Below are positions 16,753 through 25,692 of a stretch of DNA of 64,000 bases, piece after piece. The stretch's first letter is position 1. Every line of letters begins with the position of its first letter. Where the stretch lies: the NCBI GenBank assembly GCA_035263845.1, contig DATFQY010000222.1:47346-111345 (forward strand). Direction: 5' to 3'. Under the pieces are notes generated by a model that saw only the letters and a list, made by a program, of their open reading frames with translations, did not search any database and was not told the DNA's origin. The translations under genes and the position numbers were made by a program. The stretch is from JAWOLE01 sp035263845. Its GTDB lineage: Bacteria > Acidobacteriota > Thermoanaerobaculia > UBA5066 > Gp7-AA6.

Positions 16753-17141
16753 ATCCCGAAGACCTGCATTACGCCGCCAGCCACGAGTGGGTCCGGGTGG
16801 ACGGGGAGATCGGAACGATCGGAATCTCCGACCACGCCCAGAAGGAGCTGGGCGAGATCGTCTACCTGGAGCTGCCCGAGGTGGGCCACGCCTACAACGC
16901 CGACGAGGAGTTCGGCACCGTCGAGTCGGTCAAGGCGGTCTCGGAGCTCTTCACGCCTGTCTCCGGCGAGGTCGTCGAGATCAACAAAGCGGCGGTCGCC
17001 GAGCCCGGCATCGTCAACGACGACCCGTACGGCGACGGCTGGCTGATCAAGGTCAAGCTCTCGACCGACGAGGAGCTCAAGAAGCTCATGACGGCCGAGA
17101 GGTACGCCGAATACCTGAAGGAAGAAGAGAAAGAGAAGTGA
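16749..17141 (+). CDS. gcvH: Glycine cleavage H protein, lipoyl carrier
   Basis: 130 residues. The start is TTG 16749, overlapping the gcvT stop (TTGA), with AAGGAGGT placed 7 nt upstream; this gives the correct N-terminus NPEDLHYAASHEWV. The lipoylated lysine is in FGTVESVKAVSELFTP (about residue 62), and the C-terminal region NDDPYGDGWLIKVKL is typical. It carries the aminomethyl intermediate between P, T and L proteins. The C-terminus is lysine/glutamate-rich. The stop overlaps the gcvPA GTG. Confidence 0.96.
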   Translation: MNPEDLHYAASHEWVRVDGEIGTIGISDHAQKELGEIVYLELPEVGHAYNADEEFGTVESVKAVSELFTPVSGEVVEINKAAVAEPGIVNDDPYGDGWLIKVKLSTDEELKKLMTAERYAEYLKEEEKEK

Positions 17142-18487
17142 AGTTCCTCCCGGTCTCGGAAGCCGACCGCGCCGAGATGCTCCGGACGATCGGCGCCCCG
17201 TCCGTCGAGGCGCTCTTCTCCTCGATTCCGAAGGAAGTCCGCCAGGCGCCGGACCTGCCGGCTCCGCTCTCGGAGATCGAGATCCGCCGGCTGATGGGAG
17301 GGCTCTCCTCCCGCAACGCGACGGCGCGGGACAGCGCGTTCTTCCTGGGCGCGGGCCTCTACAACCACTACGTCTCGGCCATCGCCGACCAGATGCTCCT
17401 GCGGGCGGAGTGGCTGACCTCCTACACGCCCTACCAGCCCGAGGTCTCGCAGGGGACCCTGCAGTCCATTTTCGAGTTCCAGACCCACATCTGCCTGCTG
17501 ACCTCCCTCGACGTCGCCAACGCCTCGCTCTACGAGGGCGCCTCGGCCCTTGTCGAGGCGCTGCTCATGGCCGAGCGGGCGGTGCGCGGCCGCCGCCGGG
17601 CGGTCCTGTCGCACGGGATCCACCCGGAGTACCGCGAGACCGTGCGCACCTACTTCGCCAACCTCGGGTTCGAGGTCGTCGAGGTCCCGGTCCACGCCGA
17701 AACCGGCCGGACCGACGCCGCCGCGCTCGAATCCGCCGTGGACGAGGCGACGTTCGCCGTTGCGGTCCAGTCGCCCAACTTCTACGGGGTCATCGAGGAC
17801 TGGAAGGCCGGCTCCGCGGCCGCGCGGGCCAGGGGCGCGCTGTCGGTGGCGGTCATCGCCGAGGCGGCGTCCCTGGCCCTCCTGTCGCCGCCCGGAGAGG
17901 GAGGCGCCGACATCGCGTGCGGGGAGGGGCAGTCGCTGGGCGTGCCGATGAACAACGGCGGGCCGCTCGTGGGCTTCCTCTCCTGCCGCTCGGAGCACCA
18001 GCGGCAGCTTCCCGGCCGACTCGTGGGCCAGACCCACGACGGGGAGGGACGGCGCGCCTTCTGCCTGACGCTCTCCACGCGCGAGCAGCACATCCGCCGG
18101 GAGAAGGCGACCTCCAACATCTGCACGAACCAGGGTCTGATGGCGCTCGCGGCGAACATCCACATGTCGCTGCTGGGCAAGAAGGGACTGCGCGAAGTCG
18201 CGGCGCAGTCGCACGCGAAGTCGGAGTACCTGAAGGCCGGGATCTCGAAGGTGTCCGGCTACCGGATCCCGTATTCCGGGCCGACCTTCAACGAGTTCAC
18301 CGTCGAGGGGCCGGGCCCGGCCGGGCCGCTCCTCGCCGCGCTCGCGCAGCGCCGGATCCTCGCGGGCGTGCCTCTGTCGCGCTTCGGCGGAGAGAGCGAT
18401 CCCAGGCGCTTCCTCGTCGCGGCCACCGAGATGAACACGAGAGACGAGATGGACCGGCTGATCGCCGCGCTCAGGGAACCCCGATGA
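17138..18487 (+). CDS. gcvPA: Glycine dehydrogenase (decarboxylating) subunit 1
   Basis: 449 residues, GTG start overlapping the gcvH stop; the usual length of the alpha subunit of the split P protein. Conserved stretches include FLGAGLYNHYVSAIADQM, YTPYQPEVSQGTLQSIFEFQT, NASLYEGASALVEA and LPGRLVGQTHDGEGRRAFCLTLS. With subunit 2 it forms the PLP-dependent decarboxylase. The split gcvPA/gcvPB arrangement is common outside Proteobacteria. The ATG of gcvPB overlaps its stop (ATGA). Confidence 0.96.
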   Translation: MKFLPVSEADRAEMLRTIGAPSVEALFSSIPKEVRQAPDLPAPLSEIEIRRLMGGLSSRNATARDSAFFLGAGLYNHYVSAIADQMLLRAEWLTSYTPYQPEVSQGTLQSIFEFQTHICLLTSLDVANASLYEGASALVEALLMAERAVRGRRRAVLSHGIHPEYRETVRTYFANLGFEVVEVPVHAETGRTDAAALESAVDEATFAVAVQSPNFYGVIEDWKAGSAAARARGALSVAVIAEAASLALLSPPGEGGADIACGEGQSLGVPMNNGGPLVGFLSCRSEHQRQLPGRLVGQTHDGEGRRAFCLTLSTREQHIRREKATSNICTNQGLMALAANIHMSLLGKKGLREVAAQSHAKSEYLKAGISKVSGYRIPYSGPTFNEFTVEGPGPAGPLLAALAQRRILAGVPLSRFGGESDPRRFLVAATEMNTRDEMDRLIAALREPR

Positions 18488-19998
18488 GCGTCGAGCTGGA
18501 AGAGAAGGCCGCGAAAGCCGGCTCCGCGGGACAGCTTCGCCCCGAGCCTCGAACCGAGCCGCTCATCTTCGAGCGCTCCGGGGAAGGAAAGGTCGGCTAT
18601 TCGCTGCCGCCGCTCGACGTTCCGGAGGGCGCCGGGATCCCCGGGGGCCTCGTGCGGTGGGAGATCGAAGGGGAGACCGAGGTCTCGGAGGTGGAGATCG
18701 CGCGGCACTTCACCCGGCTCTCGAAGCTCAACTTCTCCATCGACCAGGCCCTCTACCCGCTCGGCTCCTGCACGATGAAGCACAACCCGCGGACCAACGA
18801 GGAGGCCGCGAGGCTTCCCGGCTTCGCCGCCTCGCACCCGTTTGCCCCTGAGGAGGTCTCGCAGGGGACGCTCGAGCTGGCGTGGCGCCTCGAGCGGTTC
18901 TTGATCGAGCTGACCGGCCTGTCCCGCGTCACGCTCCAGCCCTCCGCGGGCGCCCAGGGCGAGCTCGCCGGGATCCTCATGGTCCGCGCCGCTCTGGCGA
19001 AGGAAGGCAACCCGCGCAAGATCGTGCTCATCCCGGACTCGGCGCACGGAACCAACCCCGCCTCGGCGCACTTCGCCGGCTACAAGGTCCGGGAGCTGAA
19101 GTCCAACGCCCGCGGCACGCTCGACCTCCACGTCCTCGAGGAGGCGATGACCGAGGACGTCGCGGCGCTGATGCTGACGGTTCCCAACACGCTCGGGATC
19201 TTCGAAAGCCAGATCCTCGAGATCGCCCGCGTCGTGCACGCCAGGGGCGGGTACCTCTATTGCGACGGGGCGAACTTCAACTCCTTCGTCGGAATGGCCA
19301 AGCCGGGGCTCATGGGCATCGACGTCATGCACATGAACCTGCACAAGACCTTCTCGACCCCGCACGGCGGGGGCGGCCCCGGCTCGGGACCGGTCGCGGT
19401 CGCCGAGAAGCTCGCGCCGTTTCTTCCGCGCCCGACCGTCGAGAGGAGAGCGGACGGGACCTTCACGCTCGACTACGACCGGCCGGAGTCCATCGGGCGG
19501 CTGCGGACGTTCCTGGGCAACTACGGGATGTTCGTGCGCGCCCTCTCCTACATCTCGGCGTACGGAAACCGGATCGGCGAGGTGGCCCGGGGCGCGGTCC
19601 TGAACGCCAACTACATCCGCGCGGGGCTGACGGGCGTCTACCACCTGAAGTACGACGCCCCATCCATGCACGAGGTCGTCTTCTCCGACAAGAAGCAGGC
19701 CGAGCACGGCATCCAGGCGATGGACATGGCCAAGCGGCTGATGGACTACGGCTTCCATCCGCCGACGATCTCGTTTCCGCTGATCGTCCACGGCGCGCTG
19801 ATGATCGAGCCGACCGAGACCGAGGGCAAGCCCGGCCTCGACGCGTTCGTCGCAGCGATGCGCGCGATCGCGCGCGAGGCGCAGGAGTCCCCGGAAGTGA
19901 TCCGCAACGCGCCGCACACGACTCCCGTCCGCCGTGTAGACGAGGTCGCCGCCGCGAGGAACCTCGTCCTGCGCTGGCGCCCCGGGCCGAGGACGTAA
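18484..19998 (+). CDS. gcvPB: Glycine dehydrogenase (decarboxylating) subunit 2
   Basis: 504 residues, the PLP-binding beta subunit. YPLGSCTMKHNPRTNEE, LQPSAGAQGELAGILMVRA, PDSAHGTNPASAHFAGY and MNLHKTFSTPHGGGGPGSGP are visible; the HK lysine near residue 288 is the PLP-linked one. It decarboxylates glycine and passes aminomethyl to GcvH. The last gene of the operon. No clear rho-independent terminator was seen in the 70 bp that follow. Confidence 0.96.
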   Translation: MSVELEEKAAKAGSAGQLRPEPRTEPLIFERSGEGKVGYSLPPLDVPEGAGIPGGLVRWEIEGETEVSEVEIARHFTRLSKLNFSIDQALYPLGSCTMKHNPRTNEEAARLPGFAASHPFAPEEVSQGTLELAWRLERFLIELTGLSRVTLQPSAGAQGELAGILMVRAALAKEGNPRKIVLIPDSAHGTNPASAHFAGYKVRELKSNARGTLDLHVLEEAMTEDVAALMLTVPNTLGIFESQILEIARVVHARGGYLYCDGANFNSFVGMAKPGLMGIDVMHMNLHKTFSTPHGGGGPGSGPVAVAEKLAPFLPRPTVERRADGTFTLDYDRPESIGRLRTFLGNYGMFVRALSYISAYGNRIGEVARGAVLNANYIRAGLTGVYHLKYDAPSMHEVVFSDKKQAEHGIQAMDMAKRLMDYGFHPPTISFPLIVHGALMIEPTETEGKPGLDAFVAAMRAIAREAQESPEVIRNAPHTTPVRRVDEVAAARNLVLRWRPGPRT

Positions 19999-20068
19999 AC
20001 GCCCGCCCGACACGGGCCAGGGCAAGGGGTCCGGCGACTCCCGCTGAGATATCCTCCCCGGCGCGCTC

Positions 20069-20329
20069 ATGAACGAGCTTCGTCGCAAGTGCCCGCTCTG
20101 CGGGGGAGAGCTGATCCGGTCCCGGCGGGCGACGTTCCGTTTCTGGCGAAACCCCTGGAAGCGCCGGTTCTTTGACTGGGGCGACGAGAGGGTGTTCCCC
20201 TGGGCCTGCATGGGCTGCGGGGTGGTGCTGCTCTACCTCGAGCGCCTTCCCGTCCTGTCGGAGGAGACCCAGTCCGAGCGCGCGCCGTCGGTCGCCGCCG
20301 GGGCGCAGCCGGCGCACTTCAAGTCGTGA
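20069..20329 (+). CDS. Small zinc-ribbon protein, hypothetical
   Basis: 86 residues with two CxxC pairs: CPLCGG near residue 9 and CMGCG near residue 47, a treble-clef or zinc-ribbon layout. Between them is an aromatic, basic stretch (FRFWRNPWKRRFFDWGDERVFPW). The family was not recognised. The stop overlaps the GTG start of the FakA-FakB fusion gene (GTGA), so it is co-translated with it, which argues that it is a real gene. Confidence 0.65.
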   Translation: MNELRRKCPLCGGELIRSRRATFRFWRNPWKRRFFDWGDERVFPWACMGCGVVLLYLERLPVLSEETQSERAPSVAAGAQPAHFKS

Positions 20330-22113
20330 TCGCGGTCGGCTACCTCGACGGGCGGCGCCTCTCGCGATCCGTCATCGCGGGCGCGCGCTTCGTGGCGGAG
20401 CGAGCCGAGCCGCTGAACAAGATCAACGTCTTCCCGGTGCCGGACGGCGACACGGGAACGAACCTCGCGACCACCCTGCAGAGGATCGCCGCGGGAATCG
20501 CGCGGGTGCGCCAGCGCCACGTGGGCGAGATGTCGCGGGTCATCGCCGACGAAGCCGTCGCCGGCGCCCGGGGAAACTCCGGCGCGATCCTGGCGCAGTT
20601 CTTCTCGGGTTTCTCGGAGGGCCTGCCTACGGCGCCGCGTGTCTCGACGCGGGAGTTCGGCGCCGCGGTGGTGCGGGCCGCGGAGTCGGCTTGGAGCGCC
20701 ATCGCCCGCCCCGTCGAGGGGACGATCCTCTCCGTCATCCGGGACTGGGCGGCGGCGGTGCGGGGCAGGGCGGACGCGGTGGCGGACTTCGCGCAGCTCC
20801 TGCCCGAGTCACTGTCGGAGGCGAGGAAGTCGCTCGAGAACACCCCGAAGCAGATGAAGGCGCTGGCCAAGGCGGGCGTCGTGGACGCGGGAGCGCAGGG
20901 CTTCGTGTACCTGGTCGAGGGGATCGTCCGCTACCTGCGCGAGGCGGCCCGCCACTCCGTGCCCGAGCCGCCCGACGACGTCAAGGCCGCGGTCTTCGAC
21001 AAGCAGCTCGAGTCGATCCTCTTCCGTTACTGCACCGAGGCGTTGCTGGAGGGGGACCGGATCGACCGCGACGAGCTGCGGCGACAGGCGGCCTTGCTCG
21101 GGGACTCGATCGTGATCGCCGGCAGCGCGCGAAAGGTCCGGCTCCACGTCCACACCAACGAGCCCGAAAAGCTTTTCGAGGCGGCGGCGAAGCTGGCCGA
21201 GGTTGCCCAGACCAAGGTCGAGGACATGCACGCGCAGCACGAGACCCGCTTCGACAAGAACCGCGCCTCGCGCGTGGCGGTCGTGACGGACTCGACCTGC
21301 GACCTCCCGCAATCGGTCCTCGAGGAGTTGAACGTCGGCGTCGTTCCCGTGCGGGTCTACTTCGGATCCGAGAACTACCTCGACAAGGTGACGCTCATGC
21401 CCTCGGAGTTCTACGCGCGGTTCGCCGTGACGTCGGAGGCGCCCAAGACGTCTCAGCCGCCGCCGGCCGACTTCACGCAGGTCTACCAGAACATGGCCAC
21501 ACACGCCGGCTCGGTCGTCTCGATCCACCTCTCGGCTGCCGTGTCGGGCACGTTCCAGGCGGCGATCGTCGGAGCGCGGCAGGTCGAGAAGACGACGTTC
21601 GAGCACGTGGACAGCCGCAACGTCTCGGTGGCGCTCGGGCTCATCGTTCGTGCGGCGGCGGAGGCCGCGGCCGCCGGGGCGCCCGCGGAGGAGGTCGCCC
21701 GGATCGCGAAGGACGCGTCCTCCCGCGCGCGGCTCTTCATCGCCGCGCCCACGCTCGAGCACCTGGTCCGCGGAGGTCGCGTGTCGCCCCTGAAGGGATT
21801 CGTGGCGAAGCTCTTCGGCCTCCTCCCGGTGCTGACGATCTCGAAGGAGGGGGCCGCGGAGGCCGCCGCCAAGGCCCGCGGCTTCGACTCGGCCCGGCAG
21901 CGGATGATGGGGCTCCTCTTCGATGCTGCCGAGGCCGGCGATTCGGGAAGGCGGTTCGGGGTGGCGCACTGCGACTCGCCGGAGCTGGCGGAATCGTTGG
22001 CGCGGGAGATCCGGGAGCGGTTCCCGGAGTCCGACGTGATGATCACGGAGTGCGGGCCGGCGCTGGGGGCGCACGGAGGGCCGGGAGCCGTAGCTGTAGC
22101 CGTGCTGCCGTAA
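20326..22113 (+). CDS. DAK2 (FakA-like) / DegV (FakB-like) fusion protein
   Basis: 595 residues. Residues ~1-200 are a DhaL/DAK2 kinase domain (NKINVFPVPDGDTGTNLATTL, ARGNSGAILAQFFSGF, KAGVVDAGAQGFVYL). Residues ~225-310 match the middle domain of FakA/YloV proteins (VRLHVHTNEPEKLFEAA). Residues ~313-595 are a DegV fold (VAVVTDSTCDLP, TSQPPPADFTQVY, VSIHLSAAVSGTFQAA, FIAAPTLEHLVRGGRVSP). In Gram-positives, separate FakA and FakB phosphorylate exogenous fatty acids, FakB presenting the acyl chain. One polypeptide holding both would be a self-contained acyl kinase. GTG start coupled to the zinc-ribbon gene. Confidence 0.88.
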   Translation: MIAVGYLDGRRLSRSVIAGARFVAERAEPLNKINVFPVPDGDTGTNLATTLQRIAAGIARVRQRHVGEMSRVIADEAVAGARGNSGAILAQFFSGFSEGLPTAPRVSTREFGAAVVRAAESAWSAIARPVEGTILSVIRDWAAAVRGRADAVADFAQLLPESLSEARKSLENTPKQMKALAKAGVVDAGAQGFVYLVEGIVRYLREAARHSVPEPPDDVKAAVFDKQLESILFRYCTEALLEGDRIDRDELRRQAALLGDSIVIAGSARKVRLHVHTNEPEKLFEAAAKLAEVAQTKVEDMHAQHETRFDKNRASRVAVVTDSTCDLPQSVLEELNVGVVPVRVYFGSENYLDKVTLMPSEFYARFAVTSEAPKTSQPPPADFTQVYQNMATHAGSVVSIHLSAAVSGTFQAAIVGARQVEKTTFEHVDSRNVSVALGLIVRAAAEAAAAGAPAEEVARIAKDASSRARLFIAAPTLEHLVRGGRVSPLKGFVAKLFGLLPVLTISKEGAAEAAAKARGFDSARQRMMGLLFDAAEAGDSGRRFGVAHCDSPELAESLAREIRERFPESDVMITECGPALGAHGGPGAVAVAVLP

Positions 22114-22126
22114 GAGGAGACGAAGT

Positions 22127-22177
22127 CCAAGGCCCAAGGTCCAAGGTCGGTCGAAGGTCTAAGGTCGAAGGTCGAGG
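22127..22177. repeat. Heptad repeat tract A (AAGGTCN words)
   Basis: AAGG(T/C)C occurs at 22129, 22136, 22143, 22154, 22161 and 22168, that is at spacings 7, 7, 11, 7, 7. The tract lies between two convergent genes. The TAG stop of the minus-strand DUF488 gene (22159-22161) falls inside one repeat unit, so the repeat has extended into the gene end. Confidence 0.8.
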
Positions 22178-22710
22178 GGACGGGTGGTCAGGACGTCGTA
22201 GATTATTCGGGTGCCTTCGAGGCGGGCGAAGTCGGGAAGCTTGTGCGGGCGGGCCTCCTTTTCCGAGAGGATCTCGAAGACTTCCCAGCCGTGGGTTAAG
22301 AAGGCGTCGGCGAGGAGAGAGCGGTGGCAGCGCCAGGGAAGAGATTCGGCGCACATTAGGGCCGAGGGCTTTTCGCGGGCGGCTTCCATCGCTTTCTCGA
22401 AGGGCTGGTCGAACTCCGGCGTGTCCATGAAGTCGGCGTAGCCGCGGAAGGCCTCGAGTCGCCAGGCCGTGTGGGGCGAGTGAGGGTCGGCTTTTCGGCG
22501 CCCACCGAGCTCCGGAAGGCCGATGTAATCGATGCCGACGGCGGGCAGTGTCCTCGCGAGGCTCGCGGCGTTGAAGTGCGGCCACTTGCGGGAGGCCGGG
22601 AATCGCCGGACGTCGAGGACCCGCTCGACGCAGTGTGCCTTCAGGATCGCGACGAAGTCTTCGAGGGCACGATTGGAGTGCCCGATCGTCCAGATCCGCG
22701 CCGTCGCCAC
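22159..22710 (-). CDS. DUF488-family protein
   Basis: 183 residues, minus strand. The start ARIWTIGHSNRALEDFVAIL and the segments VLDVRRFPASRKWPHFNA, GIDYIGLPELGGRR and LMCAESLPWRCHRSLLAD are hallmark DUF488 motifs (the conserved C-x(3-7)-C-H-R region). The biochemical role of the family is unknown. It starts 7 bp after the kinase-GAF gene on the same strand, so they are probably one operon. The last five codons and the stop lie in heptad tract A, so the C-terminus may have been replaced by repeat sequence. Confidence 0.85.
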   Translation of the reverse strand: MATARIWTIGHSNRALEDFVAILKAHCVERVLDVRRFPASRKWPHFNAASLARTLPAVGIDYIGLPELGGRRKADPHSPHTAWRLEAFRGYADFMDTPEFDQPFEKAMEAAREKPSALMCAESLPWRCHRSLLADAFLTHGWEVFEILSEKEARPHKLPDFARLEGTRIIYDVLTTRPLDLRP

Positions 22711-22717
22711 GGCGGCG

Positions 22718-24271
22718 TCAGGAGCCCGGGCCCCGGTCCTTCCGGGAGCGGAGCCAGCCGCCCCGGACCCGCGGCCACGCTCCCGGCGGCAGGAGCGCCC
22801 GAATCCGGCGGATCGTGGACGCCACTCCCTGGCGGCAGGCGCGCCCGACAGCCTCCTCGTGCTGCCGGACCGCCTCGACCGCGAGGGCGGAGTGGGTGCC
22901 GACCTCGGCCAGGAATTCCTCGTCCTCCTTGGTGAAGGACCGGCCGCGCTTGTTCAAGAGCTGCACGACGCCGACAATCTCGCCGGCCGGCGTCCGAAGC
23001 GGGGCGGCCAGGATCGTGCGGGTGCGGAAGCCCGAGCTCGAGTCAGTCGCCCGGTCGAACCGGGGGTCGTCGTACGCGTCCGCGATGTTGACGATCTCTC
23101 CGGTCTTCGCGACCGTCCCCGCGAGCCCGCGGCCGAGCGGCAGGATGATGGGCGCGACCGACCCTCCCTCCAGGATCTGGCCCACGATGTGGTCGGAGCC
23201 CGGCTCCCGCAGGAAGATCGTTCCGCGCTCGGCGTCGGTCTCGGAGGTCGCTGTCTTCAGGATGATGTGGAGGATCTCGGTCGGGTCGAACGTCGCCGCC
23301 AGGGACTTGTTCGCCTCGAGGATGACCATGAGCTTGACCATCTTGGCGCGCGTGACGGAGACCTCCGCGAGGACGCGGTCGAGGACGTTCCCCTCGAAGG
23401 CGGAGATGGTGTCGGAAAGCGCGTCCGCGTCGGGGAAGCGCGCCTGCGGGTCCTTGGCAATGGAGCGGTCGAGGATCGAGAGCAGGTCCGGCGGCAGGTC
23501 CGGCCGGAACGAGCCGGCCTTCGGCGGCGCCTCGAGGATGATCCGGCGCACCATCCTGGCGGTGTCGTTGTCGTCGAACGGGACGCGGCCCGTGAACATC
23601 TCGAAGAGCAGCACCCCCATGGCGTAGACGTCCGTCACGACGGATGGGGCCTCGCCGCGGAGCAGCTCCGGCGCGAGGAACTGCGGCGTGCCCGGGACCG
23701 ACTCCGACTCGCCGTGGGACAGTGCCTTCTCCACGGCGATGCCGAAGTCCATCAGCTTCGGGGTCCCGTCGCTGGTGACGATGACGTTCTCGGGCTTCAA
23801 GTCTCGGTGGAGGATCCCGAAGCGGTGGGCGGCGGCGAGGCCGCGGCAGATCTTCTTGGCGATCGCCAGTCCCTTACCCAGCGGGAGCATCTTCTCCTCG
23901 GTCTCGATCTCCTTGAGGGTTCGGCCCGGGACGAACTCCATCGAGACGAACTCCTCGCCGTTCAACTCGACGAGGTCGAAGACCCGGCAGACGTTCTCGT
24001 GGGTGACTCGCCTCGAGAGGATGATCTCCCGCCGCAACGTCGCGGAGCGCTCGGGCGACATCCGGTCCGGCCGGATTCGCTTCAACGCGATGTCCGTGTC
24101 GAGCTTGACGTCGCGCGCCCGGTAGACGACTCCCATTCCGCCGTAGCCGAGGACCGCCTCGATGCGGTAGCGGTCGCCCAGCATGGTGCCGCTCTCCAGG
24201 GGCTGGTCACGGCTGTCACGGGGGGCGTGACCATACGCCTCGCGTGTCGGGAAATCGCTGTCTCGCGTCAC
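22718..24271 (-). CDS. Ser/Thr protein kinase with C-terminal GAF domain
   Basis: 517 residues from a GTG start (TAGAAT box 6 nt upstream). Kinase domain about 32-295: glycine loop VLGYGGMGVVYRARD, IALKRIRPD lysine, HRDLKPENVIV, DFGIAVEKAL and GTPQFLAPELLRG. A helical linker leads to a GAF domain at about 345-490 (LLPLGRGLAGTVAKTGEIVNI, TILAAPLRTPAGEIVGVVQLLN). No membrane span, so it is a soluble kinase probably tuned by a GAF ligand or oligomerisation. The C-terminal ~30 residues are basic. Co-transcribed with the DUF488 gene. Confidence 0.92.
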   Translation of the reverse strand: MTRDSDFPTREAYGHAPRDSRDQPLESGTMLGDRYRIEAVLGYGGMGVVYRARDVKLDTDIALKRIRPDRMSPERSATLRREIILSRRVTHENVCRVFDLVELNGEEFVSMEFVPGRTLKEIETEEKMLPLGKGLAIAKKICRGLAAAHRFGILHRDLKPENVIVTSDGTPKLMDFGIAVEKALSHGESESVPGTPQFLAPELLRGEAPSVVTDVYAMGVLLFEMFTGRVPFDDNDTARMVRRIILEAPPKAGSFRPDLPPDLLSILDRSIAKDPQARFPDADALSDTISAFEGNVLDRVLAEVSVTRAKMVKLMVILEANKSLAATFDPTEILHIILKTATSETDAERGTIFLREPGSDHIVGQILEGGSVAPIILPLGRGLAGTVAKTGEIVNIADAYDDPRFDRATDSSSGFRTRTILAAPLRTPAGEIVGVVQLLNKRGRSFTKEDEEFLAEVGTHSALAVEAVRQHEEAVGRACRQGVASTIRRIRALLPPGAWPRVRGGWLRSRKDRGPGS

Positions 24272-24277
24272 TCCCGG

Positions 24278-24283
24278 ATTCTA
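24278..24283 (-). promoter_or_regulatory. -10-like TAGAAT for the kinase-GAF gene
   Basis: On the minus strand TAGAAT ends 6 nt before the GTG at 24271, with no Shine-Dalgarno. It lies back-to-back with the FadL-type porin promoter (24291-24319), so the two divergent units share about 40 bp of control DNA. Confidence 0.4.
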
Positions 24284-24290
24284 TCGACCT

Positions 24291-24319
24291 TTGACTTCGA
24301 GCCGGGGGCGGCATAGATT
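24291..24319 (+). promoter_or_regulatory. Sigma-70-type promoter for the FadL-like gene
   Basis: TTGACT at 24291-24296 and TAGATT at 24314-24319 are separated by exactly 17 bp. It lies about 50 bp upstream of the GTG of the porin gene, which also has a strong ribosome-binding site. Confidence 0.55.
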
Positions 24320-24367
24320 CGATTTCCTCAGACCGGTGTGTGTCCGCGCTTACAGAGGAGGGTCAAC

Positions 24368-25678
24368 GTGACTAGACCTCGTCGCGTCCGTTTCCGGGCT
24401 GTCTCCGTTCCCCTGGCCCTGGTGCTCCTCCTGGCCGCCGCGCCCGCCTTCCCCTCCGGCTTCCAGGTCAACACGCAGAGTGCACGGGCGATGGGCATGG
24501 GCCTCGCCTTCGCCGCAGTTGCCGACGACCCGTCGGCGATCTTCTTCAACCCAGCCGGCCTGGGATGGCAGAAGCACTTCGAGGTCGAGGTCGGAAGCTC
24601 CTTCATCACGAAGACCGAAGGAGAGGTCGCCGGCGCCAATCCGTATCCGGGTGCGGGACGGGTGGAGGACGAGCACAAGACGACCTTCGTGCTTCCCACG
24701 ATCTACGCCGTCATGCCACTGACTAACGAGATCAACTTGGGGCTGGGGATCTTTTCGCAGTACGGACTCGCGTTCCGCTGGGACAACCCGGACCAGTTCT
24801 CCGGCCGGTTCATCAGCCAGAACGCGATGATCCAGTCTCTTGACATCAACCCGGTGCTCTCCTTCCAACCCTTCCAGTCCTTCTCGCTCGCCGTCGGTGC
24901 CGACTACCGCCTCTCCGGTGTCCAGCTCGAGAGGAACCTCGGGGCCATCAACCCGTTCACCAACTCCGCCGTGGACGTGGCGCACGTGAAGCTGAAGAGC
25001 GACCTGACCGACAACCACGGCTGGGGGTGGAACGCGGGCATCCTGTTCCGGCCGGTTCCGCAGTTCTCCATCGGCGCGAGCTACCGGAGCAAGATCACGG
25101 TGGACTACGACGGCACCGCGAAGTTCGAGCAGCGGCCCACGGGCAACGCCCAGCTCGACGCGGTCGTCGCCTCGCAGCTTCCTCAGGGGAACCACCCGGT
25201 CAACACGTCCATCGTGTTTCCCGAGAGCGTGAACCTGGGCATGGCCATCGGGCTGCCCGCGCAGTTCACACTCTCGCTGGAGGGCGACTGGACGAAGTGG
25301 GAGCGTTTCAAGTCGCTCGACATCATCTTCCCCGACCTTGTCGGCCGGAACTCGCACCGGGAGATGAACTGGGACAACTCCTGGGCCTACCGGGTCGGCG
25401 TGGAGAAGAAGTGGGACGTGTGGGCCTTCCGGGTCGGCTACTACCGGGACAACACGCCGCAGCCCGTCTCGAACGCGGGGCCGCTGCTGGCTGACAACGA
25501 CCGGGACGCCTACACCATCGGGTTCGGCTACAACACGCCGCGGTGGGGGGTCGAGGTCTCGGACCTCTACCTGAAGTTCAAGAAGCTCGACGCTACGAAA
25601 GAATCGCAGGACAACTTCTTCGGGACGTACAAGGAATCCGCGAACATCTTCGCCTTCAGCCTTCGGTTCGCCTTCTAA
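24368..25678 (+). CDS. OmpP1/FadL family outer-membrane transporter
   Basis: 436 residues from GTG 24368, chosen because AGAGGAGGG sits 6-7 nt upstream; a GTG at 24338 lacks this. The signal peptide is RRVRFRAVSVPLALVLLLAAAPAFPSG, with mature GFQVNTQSARAMGMGLAFAA as in FadL. A plug-like segment DDPSAIFFNPAGL and many alternating beta strands follow, ending in aromatic ...FSLRFAF for outer-membrane assembly. The family imports hydrophobic molecules such as long-chain fatty acids or aromatics. It is followed after 14 bp by an SGNH lipase-like gene, which suggests lipid uptake and hydrolysis together. Confidence 0.9.
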   Translation: MTRPRRVRFRAVSVPLALVLLLAAAPAFPSGFQVNTQSARAMGMGLAFAAVADDPSAIFFNPAGLGWQKHFEVEVGSSFITKTEGEVAGANPYPGAGRVEDEHKTTFVLPTIYAVMPLTNEINLGLGIFSQYGLAFRWDNPDQFSGRFISQNAMIQSLDINPVLSFQPFQSFSLAVGADYRLSGVQLERNLGAINPFTNSAVDVAHVKLKSDLTDNHGWGWNAGILFRPVPQFSIGASYRSKITVDYDGTAKFEQRPTGNAQLDAVVASQLPQGNHPVNTSIVFPESVNLGMAIGLPAQFTLSLEGDWTKWERFKSLDIIFPDLVGRNSHREMNWDNSWAYRVGVEKKWDVWAFRVGYYRDNTPQPVSNAGPLLADNDRDAYTIGFGYNTPRWGVEVSDLYLKFKKLDATKESQDNFFGTYKESANIFAFSLRFAF

Positions 25679-25692
25679 CCATGGAGAGCACG

